From contig MNCI01038353.1 in NCBI GenBank assembly GCA_015680685.1, positions 38,418 to 86,876 of the forward strand: a stretch of DNA of 48,459 nucleotides. The letters are read 5' to 3'. A program made the translations under genes and the position numbers. Origin of the DNA: Gnetum montanum. Taxonomy: Eukaryota; Streptophyta; Gnetopsida; Gnetales; Gnetaceae. The first letter of the stretch is position 1. Each line of letters starts with the position of its first letter. The notes below the pieces were generated by a model, which saw only the letters and a program-made list of their open reading frames with translations, had not been told where the DNA came from and did no database searches. Shown here one piece after another: positions 1-12,315 of this stretch.

Positions 1-212
1 GGAAAAGAACTAAAAATTAACAAAATACTCTCGAATCCTAATGACTAACTAATAGCTTATCCATGACCACCTTCTTGTGCACCCAAGTGCTATATTTATA
101 GGCTAACATAAGAATCACGATATCATGTATATGATATTGTTACCTCGGCTGGGATATTGCATACCTGATATCGAGTGTTTGTTATCAAGGCCTAGCAAGC
201 TGTGATTCATCA
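1..212 (-). repeat. Partial 3' LTR of element B1
   Basis: Matches bases at 8276-8487 (5' LTR of the same element) and the ends of the LTRs at 15833-16675 and 42248-43154. It ends on the plus strand with TTCATCA, the complement of the LTR start TGATGAA. It contains a TATA-like stretch (near 91-102) and several decayed GATATC palindromes (118-176). Confidence 0.88.
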
Positions 213-222
213 TACCCCCATG
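213..222 (-). other. Polypurine tract of B1
   Basis: TACCCCCATG on the plus strand, so a G-rich purine run on the minus strand directly next to the 3' LTR. The same tract adjoins the LTR at 16676. It would prime plus-strand DNA synthesis. Confidence 0.7.
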
Positions 223-397
223 ACTGAATGACAACTCGTCCTCAAGTCAAGAAAAATAAGAATGAGTTCATTAGGTTACATAGTGGATAGGTATGGGATT
301 ATGGACTAACTATGAATTATTTCATGTCACAGTGTGGAGTTAAACAAAACAAAATTAGGACACCAACATAGAATAAAAAAGATAAAATTTTTGGAAC

Positions 398-3179
398 TCA
401 TGTGGTTCTTGGTGGTGGTGGCTCCTCCATGGGCCTCTTCCCCTTATCTTGTGCTCTAGGCTTTGTAAATGGATATCTCTGAAGGAGCACCTAAAGCTTT
501 TCTTCTTCGATTTGGGGATCATGTACTATCCATACTGATGTTCCAATATTTGATGAGGTTGACACCTTCCATGGACATGATAGTTGCAGAAACATCTTAT
601 TCACTTTGATGTACCAAGCTGCAAACAACCATTGTTCCTTCTCATAGGCTCTCACTTTGTCTCTACATTCTTGATAATCCATGAGCCATTGAGCCAAATT
701 TGCGACAACGCCTTTTTGTCCTTGGTAGCTAGCTTTGACCACCTCTAACTAAGAATTTGTGACCTCCAATTTCTACAATGTCCTTTTGTGTTCAGAAAAT
801 TCTACTTCATATTTGGCATAGGTGGCCACTACCTACTTTTCCAAATCTATCCTTGGACATCTTGCTATTAACATGGCTAATTTGGTATACCACAGGTTTG
901 CTAACTCCATGTATTCAGTGAGATCTTGGATCTACAGGTCCCAGCTCTTTAGTTCTACTTGGTGGACAAAGGCGTAGGTGTCCAATATGGCCCACTAGTT
1001 AGTGTTTTGAGTACTATAAGCATTGATATGGGTCTTAGCCATATGGATCTCTTTTTCAATGATCTACTTGTACATCCTCACTTGGTCCCAAAAATGTTCT
1101 TTTATCTTCTCATGTCACTTACCCTCATTCTGTCACATGCTTATTTCAATGACGATCTTCTGATGGATGGCGTGTACCTCCTTCATTAAGAGGGTCCTAT
1201 TATCTCTAGCTAAGTGATTTATGTCTTGGTTAAACCTTATTAATTATTTTCACATTTTATGAAAATTAATCTCAAGAACATTATTTTGTTTTTCAATTGT
1301 GGTCAACCAAAGATTCTTAGTAGTAAGGAGTTTATTTTCTTCTTGTAAGGCCTTGAGTGCTTTTGCATGTGCATATTTTTGGGCTTGTGCCTTTGAAGCA
1401 TCCTAATTAGCCTTCTCTTTTTCCATTGCCACCCTTTTATTCTCTTCTAATAATTTATTTAGTTGCTCTGTTTCAAATAACTATAGTTGGTTGGCTGAGA
1501 TAAGTTGGGATAGATCCCACTGTGTAGGTTGTAGGGCAACAAACTTTTCCAAGAGTCTTCTCAACTCATCCTCTACGTGTTCAGCCCTAATCTCAGCCAT
1601 GAACAAATTTTCCTTTGTGGAAATGAGGTTTGATTGTGCTGCTGTGACATCTTGAGGGATGTCAAAAAAGGATGTCATTATTTTTCCTATTTGCAGCAAT
1701 TGAACCAGAGCATCCTCATGTTCTATAGAAGTCATCGAGGGACCAGCTAAGACTCAAGCATCACATGCTCCTATGAAATCTGCCAATGACACAACAAGGA
1801 CATTAAATAATTATTTGATGTGATCTATGACCACTTCTGTGACTCCAACTGCATCCTAGTGTTGCATGACCACTACTGTGGTACCTTCACTAATTTCTAA
1901 TTACACTTGAAAAAATGCAACATTTCAAAAGATCTGTTGTGATTAATGTCATTCCCATCCTCTTATTTTTATAGAAACCTCATCCCATGTGTGATCAATT
2001 GAGATCATGGGCTATACAACATCATTAATTATCTTGAAGAGATTAACCTCATTATGACTTCCTCAACTGACCATTTCTGTGATGGCCCTGAGATGGCTCA
2101 TCGATGGTCGATAATCTTGCAGCGGTAGTGGTGGTTGGTCTTGCTGGCCTATGGGTTATGTGTTGGGCCATGCTTCCTATTATTGACTAGGCCTCATGTC
2201 CAAAATTTGGCTAGGGCCTACTATTTGAGGTGCAGTGGGCCCAACTGTCTACTCTTACTTAGGCTCCAATGTTTCACCATCATCTTTCCTTGGTGCTTGT
2301 GGCTTTAGGAATTCAGCATAGGAGGCATTTTAAGCTTTTCTAGGGATGTAATTAGTGTACCCTAGAATTCTAGCATACCAGTAGAGCTTCCTAATTAGAT
2401 AGGAGAAAGGTAATGCAAACTTCCCCATCTTACATTCTTCAAACTACCTCAATATTTTTGTAAGATATAGATGGGACATATTCACATCAACCTTGCCCAT
2501 TAAGATTGCACTTCCTCTAGTTGCGTAGGTGGATATCCTATTTAGTCCTTTTGTTAGAAAAATGTGATAAGTGCCAATTTTGAAATAGATTCTCTCTTCA
2601 AGGGTGAGCTCCCCATATGTTTTTTCTCCTTACCGTACGCCCTCTTTAGCCATATTTTTTGTGCATCAGCATCAGAGTGAGTGGACAGATGAGCAATCTT
2701 AGGCTCTATATTCAGAAGGTTCAGAACTTTTAAAATGGCCTTAGTAGAGAAATTGATTGAAATGCCACCAATGTCGACAGTGGTGCCTTCTTCTTTATTA
2801 TGCCAAAATTGGTAAGTCTCTCCCAAATACCATTCATCACTTCATGAGAGAACATGCCATATTGAAGATCCTTTGCGTTGATCTTTGACTAACTCAGGGG
2901 AAAATTTAGTAAAGGATCCAAAATTAAGTTCCATGATCACTACAGCTAGTGTGGACCTTTCCTGAATCTCCTGAACACATTCTGAACACATTCAGGTGCC
3001 CTGCCTTCTCCACTTTCTGCTTGCCCAGATTGTGTAGTAACAAGAGTTTCTAGATGAATGTTGAATGATTGTGCCTCCTGCTCTGCATGTTCTATGAGAG
3101 GTCTTTGGCCTCTACCTCTCCTTGGGCATTTGGATGTACCTTGAGAGGGTTCTCCTTGTTGTCCTCATTTAGAGACCAT
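398..3179 (-). pseudogene. B1 ORF2: plant-transposon-domain protein with coiled coil, degenerate
   Basis: A long open frame of about 925 codons, broken by several stops and indels, that replaces pol between gag and the 3' LTR. The start is the ATG at 3179, just after an AG; the B2 copy starts at the matching place (37844). The N-terminal third (about 2390-2960) has a globular pattern ending in a segment with a conserved TKG...RGSAILMGK...LPF-YLIRKL order. This recalls the 'putative plant transposon protein' family (PF20167-like), judged from memory. The middle and C-terminal parts (about 1740-800) are rich in Glu, Lys, Leu and Gln with heptad spacing, as in a coiled coil. The frame ends with a Pro-rich tail at a TGA (398-400). 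Function unknown; the position is that of the env-like ORF of Athila elements. Confidence 0.6.
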
Positions 3180-5124
3180 CTGTAATCACACTAGGATCAA
3201 CTATTAGTAAGGTCATTTAACAAAATTTAATTATCTTATACCTTACTCATTACCTTTAATGAATTTAATTCTTGCTTAGTGTGATTTCAGAGTTAGAAAT
3301 TTTTAAGAAAATCCCCCTAAAAGTTTTAATGTCTAGCCCAATTTGATCACGTGACTCCAAAAATAATTTTCATGGTTTGGATGAAGAAATAAAATTAGTT
3401 TGGCATACGTACTTAGCATTTCTTAAGATCACTTACCCTTATGATATCCTTTAGTTGATAGTGAATTTCAAAAATGTTGTGCACAAAGTATACCATACCC
3501 CTTCCCCATGACTGAGTTAAACACTTTAGATTTAAGCAGGTTCGATCAGAAGGAGAATCAGAGCATTAACAAGCAAGATATTGATGTTTAAATGATAGGT
3601 TCACAAAGTGTGAAAATTCATGGAAGAAAACTACAACAACTCCCCTTGCATGAGAAGTTGAGAATGATGTTGATGCTATGCAGGGGGGTCCATATATATA
3701 GATTTTATAGATGCAATATTGCGTATGTGCTAGTGTGAACTTAATATCGTGTTTGACCCAATATCGGGTACTTGATATCATGTCCCTTCCAAAATAGGGA
3801 ACTTGGCAAAATTGATAAATTTTCAAGTTTCCACAGCCAAAAAGGAAGGATTTAAGGTAAATTTGAAAGATTTTGGGTAATGTGAAGTGGTCATTAACAC
3901 ACCAAAAGTATAATGAAGTGAAACTATACAATGAAGATCTTGAATAGGGTGTGGAAAAAGGACATGTAGTGGTGCATAGGAACATTTGGGTTAAAATGAT
4001 GATAAAGGAAAGAATAAATTTAGCAATGCAATACTCTAAGGATGTAAGATGATGTGGTGGTGTGTAATAAGTATAGATTACAAACGTTATGCAAGTGGAT
4101 CCTCTCCAAAGTAGGTTTTAACCTATCATGCCCTTATGTAACCACACTTGAAAATGTCTACAAGCACTAGAAGGGTTAAATGCAATCTGCACCAGTGCAA
4201 CAAAACATACACATGTTAAATATCACTATATGGTATGAATTCTATGCCACAAAAGACATGAGGTATGAATTATATGCCACAAAGACACAAGCTAGAAATA
4301 CCTGGATAATAGGGTGAAACAAATCATAGAAGGGATTTTAGAGATCAGGATGTGAGGTAACCTACCCTAGGCACAATGAATCCTGATTGTGGGGCATGGT
4401 TAATGTATCATTAGCCTTTCACTCCAAAATCATGACCAAGTCCATATCATTGACTAGTTACATTCCATCGTTTCATCCAATGATAGACAACCATCAGAGC
4501 ATCATGACAATAAGGTGTATGATCACTTGGTGTTTTGTCCAAGGGAGAAGTGATTTGGAATTTCTCTGAAGAACATTATTCTTGATCTTTTCTTTATTAT
4601 TTTTCTTCTTTATTTTCTCTTTCTTCTCCTAGCTTCTTCGACACTTTGTCATTTCCAACAGTGATCTAGAGAAGCCACCAACCTTCAGGCATGGATGCGT
4701 GTATTTTAGTGGGATCCTCTAGAATAGCATTGAGTTTCTTTATTGAGTGCCTTTATTACTCATTAGATCTACAAGGAGTTTAGTACAACCAAGTTGCATG
4801 ATAACACATGTAGAGTAGGAGATTGACAATGATTGTGCAAAGTTACTTTAAGTTTTAATGATGACAAGAATATCATTATACCCAAAGTAGAACCTCTTAT
4901 TAATAGCATGGGTGGATGGATGTTGTGGGTTTACTATCTGAATAATTAGTCACCTGAGACTTGATAGCATAGAACAACACATCAACCAACAAGTCACATG
5001 AGTATTTTATTCACCAATGAGATTACCCTCAAAAAGATAAAACAACAAATTGAAAGATGAAAAATTAGGGAATAAAAATTGGAAAACAAAAAATTGTAAA
5101 ACCAAAGAAAAGAAAAAAAATTTA
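3180..5124. other. B1 spacer between gag and ORF2
   Basis: About 1.9 kb with no frame that survives in both B copies. It contains a TATA-like segment with GATATC-type repeats (listed separately) and a purine-rich minus-strand tract at about 3490-3512 that resembles the polypurine tract next to the LTR. The plus-strand ORF at 4387-4569 has a counterpart in B2 but with frameshifts, and I do not call it coding. Pol would be expected here and is absent. Confidence 0.6.
3688..3790 (-). promoter_or_regulatory. Internal promoter-like segment upstream of B1 ORF2
   Basis: On the minus strand, three or four copies of a decayed GATATC-type motif (3725-3785) are followed by TATA-like sequences (CTATAAAATC at 3701-3710 and a TATATATA run at 3691-3700). 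The LTR promoter of the same family has the same layout: GATATC repeats, then a TATA box. B2 has the equivalent at 38351-38455. It lies about 500 bases before the ORF2 start codon, which suggests a separate ORF2 transcript. This is inference from motif order. Confidence 0.45.
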
Positions 5125-7537
5125 CTAATTCTGCTTGTTAGAATGGCGTATATCCCCAATGATTAAACCTTGAATTAGGATGCGAATTAATAAATGAAAA
5201 GTTTGGATCCATGCATGTTGGAAATATTGGGGTTCGGTCATAACCAAACCACTAGGTGTCTTTTGGTGTGGTGGCAGGAATGTATGCAAATTGGGGTTCA
5301 CACACTTTATTAGAATAGGCATAGTGGAGTAGATGATAAGATGTGATCATGTGATAAGGAGCTAACCCACTATGATACCCATGACCATAAGATGGTATGC
5401 AAGGATTAATATGTCTTCCTACGTGGTTATATCCATTGGGTCGCATGGTTGTTGGAGCATTAATTGATGGCTTGGATGCAATACTAGGAGATGTTGAGTT
5501 CAAGGAGGAAGGTGCATCATAGTGTTGGGCTTGTGCTGAGTTGGAGGATGTAGTGGTTTTAGAACCATGTTATCTCTTTCTATGGTCATTCCTAAAGAAA
5601 GGATGTTTCCAACATTTTGGAGAACTTCCATTATTGTTGATAGTAGCAACACAAGTAATTTTTGTGGGTTGGTGCTATGATGCAAAACCTTCTGGTACAA
5701 CAGGTGATGATGTAGAAGGAGATGAAAGATGAGAATATTGAGGGCAAGGAGAAGTGTAAGGAATGTGAGGTGGTGATCTTATGGGAGAGGATATGGGTTG
5801 ATAATACTCGGAAGAATGATAATGATGAGGTGAAGCAGAGGATGTTGATCTAGTTGGAGAAACAAGGTGTTGAATAGAATAGGCATTTGGTGTCAGGGTA
5901 TATGAAGGGTGCGGTTTGTTTAGTGGTGGCCTCCCCCACGACTGGGGCTTTTTCCACTACGGTTGGACACAGTACTTCTATACAAAATCTGGATGTAGCA
6001 TTCCTCCTCAGTGCTCATGTAAATGTGATAATACTGGGCATTGGCTTTTAGGGTGATCGTACAGAAAAAAATCACATTAATACTTATGATTTGCAATTGA
6101 GATCCTATCTTTATTTCCTTCAACCCTTCTTTCTAATTGTCAAATGGTGTTCTATCTTGTTTCTAAGTTTGGCATCCTCTATTTTTTTTGGTTGTTAGAG
6201 TGATCTTGTATGGTTCTACCTCTAATAATGTTTACATATTCTCCAAATTTTTCATGTACCCATTCTATCATTTTATTGATCTTTGCCTCAATTTCATCTA
6301 GTGATTTTAGTATTGGCAAAGATGGGGATGGTTGTACCTCCTCATGATGAGTTGATTTCTCCTCTTCATGATTATGGACTTTCATTACTTTAAGAGTTTG
6401 ATCCTATTGAGATCTTTCAACATTCTCCAATTTGATTGTTTCTCCTTCTTCTTTTGCTACCTACTTAATAAGATCTTGGAATTTATGGGTTCATAGTTCA
6501 TATAGTTTCCTTGGGGCATACATCCCTAGGGTCTCCTTGGTTTCATTATGAAGCCCATCCATGATGTGATACATTAGCCTTTCCTTGGAGAACCCATGGC
6601 CTGGGTAGTTGTTTAATAGTGAGTAATATATTTCTAAGGCCATGTCCAAGGGTTCATGTTGCCCTTGTTTCCATTGTTAAATTTTTCTTCTCAAGGCTGA
6701 CACTCTTGCATAGGTTTGATATCTTTCATTGAAGAGTTCTACCATTGTCAGCCAATGGTGAATTGATTTTGGTTTTAAATACCTATACCATACTTTTTCT
6801 TGGACAATGAGTGTCGTAGGAAAGAGCTTAAGTCTTTACTACCCATTAGCAATGTTGTTCCATGCACTGGCATCATAGAAGGCTTGTAAATGATGTTGCA
6901 AATCTAAATCATAGCCTCCTGAAAACTTGGAAATGTTGTTTAAATCAAGCCTGGGTAGATGAATTTCCTTATGATGCCTGTGAGATATTAAAATAGCCTC
7001 TTGTATAGGCATTAGGCTTTTAGTGGCTAGTAGGGGTTCATCATTACTAAGTAGGTTATGAGTTTGGAAGTTGGGATGATGGTGTCTTTGTTCATGTTGG
7101 CATTCCTAACTTTGCCCGTGGGTTTGATTTTTATTTCTATGCCAACCCCTTGAGAAATGGTAATCCATGTCATGACCTGATGTTGAAGGGGTAGAGCAAG
7201 AGAGAGAACTAGAACACTCATCATGACTTTTGTAAGTCTCCCAATCATCCCTTGATGTACTCTTGCTAACCATTGAAAAGGTCCTAGGCCTTACAGGCCC
7301 CCTCATTCTATGGAATGTCCCATCCTCGCTAAAGGTGTTTGAGTTGGATCATAAGAGTCCTTTAGTATCATTGGTGTGTCCATGAACATATGAAGCTACT
7401 GCGTAAGATTGAGTACTCCAAACTTCTTTGTCATTATAAATTATGTTGGTTCTCCAATGAATTGCCTTGCTAGTTGTTGCATTAACATTGTCTTGTGAGA
7501 GAGACATTATTGTGAATTGTGTATGACTTAATTGCAA
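5125..7537 (-). pseudogene. gag: B1 gag, degenerate
   Basis: Nucleocapsid/capsid polyprotein of element B1. Starts at 7537 or the in-frame ATG at 7507, and ends at 5125 with the residues HSNKQN before the stop, as in B2. A Ser/Thr/His-rich N-terminus (about 190 residues) precedes a Retrotrans_gag-type capsid core, clearer in B2. Then comes a Cys/His stretch near 6000-6090 and a Pro/Ser/Tyr-rich tail (5125-5900). Frameshifts and stops break it into pieces at 7349-7537, 7027-7306, 6179-6385, 5500-5700, 5252-5503 and 5125-5322. It would package element RNA, but this copy cannot be translated intact. Confidence 0.75.
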
Positions 7538-7615
7538 TTAATTTCCTTTCTGAAAGATATATTGTTAATACTTTGTTACAGTAATCTCATATGACATAAC
7601 TAATCTAACTAGCAT

Positions 7616-7636
7616 CATCCTCGACAATGGCACCAA
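7616..7636 (-). other. Primer binding site of B1 (tRNA-Asp-like)
   Basis: On the minus strand the 5' LTR is followed, after one T, by TGGTGCCATTGTCGAGGAT. This matches the usual Athila-type primer site (complement of tRNA-Asp 3' end) apart from a few transitions. B2 has the equivalent at 42226-42247. Confidence 0.7.
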
Positions 7637-8487
7637 TGATGAGCGATGAGGTACCCCTAGGCTCAACCATATGAATATGAGCATGTACACATGATCCAAT
7701 CAAACTCCATGGACAGACTAGTTGTGGCACCTAGATAGTTACACATTGATCGTAGTTCGCTATCTTCCAACCTAGACTAGTAATTTCTTTGTCACATATG
7801 GTTTAGTTCAGTGTGAGATGTATGATGTGATTTCTAACACTAGGCTTCTCCTAGAGGCAATGAAAAATAATCTTGATTAAGCTAATAAGAAATATGAAGT
7901 AAAATATAAAATGGATTAAGTGTGATAAGCATCCATCCTTAATCATCTATATGCATCTTGGATCTCATGTACTATTGCTGGTATTACCAGGTTCACATTA
8001 CTTAGCACTACTAGATACACTACTAGGTTACCAAGTAGTTACACTTAAATGTTTGTGATTAAGACGTACTCATTCCACATTAACAACAAAAATGTAAATG
8101 ATAATAAAGAAATATAAAATAAGAAAATAATAAATAATAATTAATTATTAAAGAAATTAAAAGCTAAGTGAATGCTACAATGACGAAGTAATCTTGATCT
8201 TTATTGCCAATTATGTGCATGTCCACGTACGTCACACTCGAGCAAAGGTTTTGTACAATTACAAGCATCACACTAAAGGCATGCACTTGGGAAAGAACTA
8301 AACATTAACAAAAGGACTCTTGACTCTAATGACTAACTAATGAATTACCAATTGACTCCCTACCTATGTGCCCAAGTGCTATATTTATAGGCTAACATAG
8401 AAATCATGATATCATGTATACGATATCGTTACCTAGGCTATGATATTGCATACCCAATATTGAGGCCTAGAAAACTACGATTCATCA
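7637..8487 (-). repeat. 5' LTR of element B1
   Basis: 851 bp with TG...CA ends. Matches the B2 LTRs along its whole length. On the minus strand the order is: GATATC-type palindromes (8405-8465), TATA box (CTATAAATAT, 8381-8390), then an AATAAA signal in the context GGCAATAAAGATC (about 8197-8208). The same AATAAA context occurs in LTR E at 48428. Confidence 0.88.
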
Positions 8488-8677
8488 CCCATGGATCTAG
8501 GGTTAAGCTATTTCATGTGGAAATTTTTGGCCCTCCAAAATTGAATTTTTGGACCTTTTCCTAACTTCTTTACTAAAATTTGTTACGAAAAATTTTTTGT
8601 TAGTATTTTCCTTAGCTTGTAAGCTTATCTAGTACAACAAAAATTTGTTTTGGCCTTTTCCAAAACCTAGCATATTG
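8488..8677. other. Flank between B1 and D
   Basis: 190 bp of AT-rich sequence without an ORF. It is the left target flank of element D and probably belongs to the upstream part of element C, but no match inside the window proves this. Confidence 0.4.
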
Positions 8678-9847
8678 TGAGGATTTTTGAACTTAGAAGG
8701 GAGGATGAATAAGTTCCTCAAATTAAAATTTTCAGCCACAAAGAACACAACCAATTTTAACATGGTTCCCTAACTTGGGTAGTCCACACTTGGAGGGCTG
8801 ATCACTTGCACACCTCCGAACTTTATTCCTCTCAAAATATGATTTAAAGGGTACCACACCCTATACAGCTCTAGGATTCACTCCAGAGTGATTTGATGTC
8901 ACAAATCCACTCAACCTCACTAGGTCTCGACATGCTTAGAACATGGTTTCCAAGATCCCAAAACCTTTACAACTTGAGATCCACTTTGAAGTGTTGTGGT
9001 GTTAGACTAACACTCAATCCTACAAAATCCTAACAAGCTGAAGGATGATGCCTTCTTGCAAGAGGCACATCAACCCCATAGGAAAACAAAAGATAAAAAA
9101 GAATTACAAGGGAAGGATGCAACTAATTTGCTAGTCCTTGCACTTTGAGGTATAACACAACAATTTTTTTACAAGAATACAAAAGATGGTACAATGAGGC
9201 ACATAAATACAATAGAATTTCACAATAATTGTTTGATGTTGGTACTTTCTTGCATTTAACACTTGCACATTACACAAGAGAATGAAGTCTTATTATAGCC
9301 TTAACATTTTTGAAATCAAATCAGAATTTGTGCAACAACTCTCTAACAGTCATTGGAGACATCTTCTTCAAGATTGAGATGTTTCTCTACATTAGACGTC
9401 CATTTTGAATAGACATCTTTACTTCATGGTAGATGTCTATATGGAGACGTCTTCATGGAGATTTTTACTTCTCAAAGTTGACATCTACTATTTTATGTAG
9501 ACATAGTCTTTTGAACCATTGTATTATAGCCAAGATGTCTTCTACTTTCTATAGATGTCTTCTCAAATTTTGAGCTTTGCTTCTTAAGGATTCCTTTGAT
9601 TACTATGGCTCATCTATGATCTTGTGGAATTCTTCATTTTATTGTAGGCTTCATCATTATCCTTTCTTCCTCTTAAGTTCTTGTATGCTTCACTTTGACA
9701 ACTCATTATAGCTCTCTTCCCTTAAGTCTTTATTGTTGATCAACAGGTTCTTATGGTCTCCACTTTTCTTGTCCAACACACAATAGTCACACAAACATTC
9801 TTATTCTCCATTTTCTTTTAAGGTTTTGACATACCAAAAGGTTAACA
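8678..9847 (-). repeat. 3' LTR of element D
   Basis: Aligns with 13510-14688 end to end: plus strand starts TGAGGAT and ends TTAACA. A minus-strand TATA-like CTATAATAAG lies at 9289-9298. Repeated AGACGTCT/AGATGTCT palindromes fill 9355-9545. An A/G-rich tract on the minus strand just inside the LTR (about 9848-9868) is the likely polypurine tract. Confidence 0.88.
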
Positions 9848-12315
9848 ATATGCTCCTTTTTGGGGATGTTAAAAACTTAAGAAAATGGATTAGTAGTTTC
9901 TAGAAAACTCCAAGACATATAAACTCAATTCTGATTATAACATTAGTCACCTCATATCATAATACATTATTAACCATGTCAAATCAACCTAAATCTTCTC
10001 CTTTTTGAACATCATCAAAAAGGAGTGAGGATAGAGTTGTAAATTATCATAAGAAATGAGTATAAATTAGAGAAAATGATAAAGTAAACATGATTTCCAA
10101 GGAAGAAAAAGCAATTAAAAAGTACACATCACTCAAGTTTTATCCCATGTTCTCCTCCTTTTGAAATAAAATGATAAAGCATAAGGTAGGTACAACATGT
10201 AAATTCAACTTTTAAGACAAAGCAAGATATTTACTTATATCAAAAGATCAAGCATTTATATGAAAACCAAATTTCTCTTTTAATCAGACAACCAAAAGCA
10301 AATAAATATCTATCACATATAGAAATCCTAGAATTAAAATGATTTTTATTAAGAGCTATCTTTTATTTATGAAGCACAGCCAAGTATTTCAAGAGAATTT
10401 ACCAAAGTCCAAAGGTTGGGCATTTAAGATCTTGTAACTTGTCTTTAGAGTAATAAACCATTAGTAACAAATATCTCATAGGACTGTAACAAATGTCCCC
10501 ACTCATTGTGCCAATACATCTTCTTTTGAGGCCATACTAAATGGACAAGGAATAGTCATTACATAGTAAAAACATGCATATTCAGCTTTTAAGAAAAAAC
10601 ACCATAACTAATCAAGCTCAATATATCAAGGAATCAAACATAACCACATAACTTTTTGCCTAAAAAAATAATCCACAAACTAATAATCATGTTGAGACTA
10701 GCATATATATATATATACATATGCTCATATCTTACCATTTCTTACCATTTCTTACCAAAGGAGATCATAAGCACTTACCATTGAATATTTCTCAACATAT
10801 AATAGCAAGACGGACCTTAGGTACTAAAAAGATATATTTAGATGAATATGCTCTTGCTTGCTTTGTTTTGATAAAGGTAAGATAGAATGGAAGCTTACAA
10901 TTATAATATCACATCTTTGAGAGAATCATTCAAGACTCCCCCTAGACTGATGCTTCCCCTACATTTATGATTCATCTTTTTGAACATCTATTGTAAAAAG
11001 ACTGGTATATTCTTTTTGAGCCTTTTAGGATCTCCAAGTTGCATAGAAATTCTAAGATCAAGTATGGAGACTAAGGTCTCCAATTAGTTATGTAAAAAAA
11101 AGTGTAAAACACCCTCCAAACTTGGTAAAATACATTGAAATCCTCAAGATTCATTGTAAGAAAATAGACATAAACATCACACATACATGATAATTTCTCT
11201 TAAAATGTTCCTTTTCTTAGATGATTTATGAAGTTCATCAAAGATACCAAAACATCTTTTGAAAGAGATTAAAATTTTTGAACACAAAATAATTATCACA
11301 AGATATATAATGAAGGTTCAACATTAGGCCTTTAGTTCATGAATTTCATGCAAGTGTTTCTAGCTAAGAATTCAAAAGATGATTTTTCACCGAAAGTATC
11401 AAAATAAGTTGCTTAAATATTCCAAAGGAAATGAGCTTTGAAACAAAGTATAGTTCATCCCAAGATTTTTAGACTATGAAATACATGAAAGGTTTTTAGG
11501 CCTTTTAAATAGCATGATAAGAAATCAATAAATTCATTAGAAGTGCCACACCATAGCTTTTCATATATCATGTAAAAGAAAATACCATAATCAATTATTT
11601 CAACATAGCCCCCCCAAGAAAATCATTTCTATTAAGTGCTAATCTAGGATTAGCATCCCACAAATAAAGTAAGCATACACCAAAAATAATTTTGGATTTA
11701 CAAAAATTATGAAGCAAGGAGATAGAAACTTACCTTGACTTCCCTTGCTTATAATAGAGAGGAAGAAGATTATTGAAGCTTGAGATGAGGTCTTGTATCA
11801 TGAAGCACTTCTTTACCTTTTGGTTCTCTTTCATTAGATATTTTACATGATGATTCTATTTGTTCATGTTCTTTATGAATGAATCTTTGTTCACCTATTA
11901 CATCATATATCTCTTTGAGGAAATTTTCAATTCTCCACTTCTTTTCATTTTTAGCTATTATTTGTAAAAAATCCTTACTAGAACCTTTTTGACAAGACCA
12001 AGCATCAATATTTTTTTAATCCCCATGAGAATGATCAAGATTTTAATTACTAACACAATTTTTGTAGATAAATAAAGCATTCTCCTCATGAAAGAGGTTA
12101 TCAAACCTAGTTGTGCTTGTCATTGAGTGAGAATCTTCTTGTAAGACTTTCTCTAAATCTTCATCCTTAGGCTACTCATAAGTTTTTCTTTCTTGAAGGC
12201 TTCTGTAATTCTTAATTAAGGGGTTTAGTTGATGAACCTGAAATTTTATGTTTGAGAAATATCCTTTTAATTTTGTGTGAATTATATCAAGCTTTGTATT
12301 TAAGAATTTCTTCAC
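9848..12315. other. Internal noncoding region of D
   Basis: About 2.5 kb of AT-rich DNA downstream of gag on the minus strand. Pol would be expected here, yet I see no protease, integrase, RT or RNase H motif in any frame. Weak Lys/Glu-rich frames at about 11790-12315 may be a gag C-terminal extension. There is a short TA run near 10704-10720 and a threefold repeat of a 10-bp TTACCATTTC-like unit near 10732-10757. Confidence 0.6.

Larger units (their letters stand above)
1..8487 (-). mobile_element. Element B1: pol-less LTR retrotransposon, truncated by window edge
   Basis: Minus-strand LTR element running from its 5' LTR (7637-8487) through a tRNA-Asp-like primer site, gag (5125-7537), a 2-kb spacer, a second ORF (398-3179) and a polypurine tract to a 3' LTR of which only 212 bases lie in the window. 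Element B2 has the same internal order and nearly the same spacing. I find no protease, reverse transcriptase, RNase H or integrase motif in any frame, so this looks like a non-autonomous family mobilised in trans. The primer site resembles the one used by Athila-type Ty3/gypsy elements, so an Athila derivative is my best guess. The TSD cannot be checked because one end is missing. Confidence 0.85.

Noticed and set aside
3487-3515. Purine-rich tract in the B spacer as the 3' end of another inserted LTR element
   Set aside because: No LTR with a partner or duplicated target adjoins it; a second (central) polypurine tract is possible but not shown.
4387-4569. Plus-strand ORF with a related ORF at 39029-39421
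   Set aside because: Same position in B1 and B2 only because the two elements are copies; frames and stops differ and there is no motif.
10704-10757. TA run and 10-bp repeats in D as a microsatellite of interest
   Set aside because: Short and typical of AT-rich noncoding DNA.
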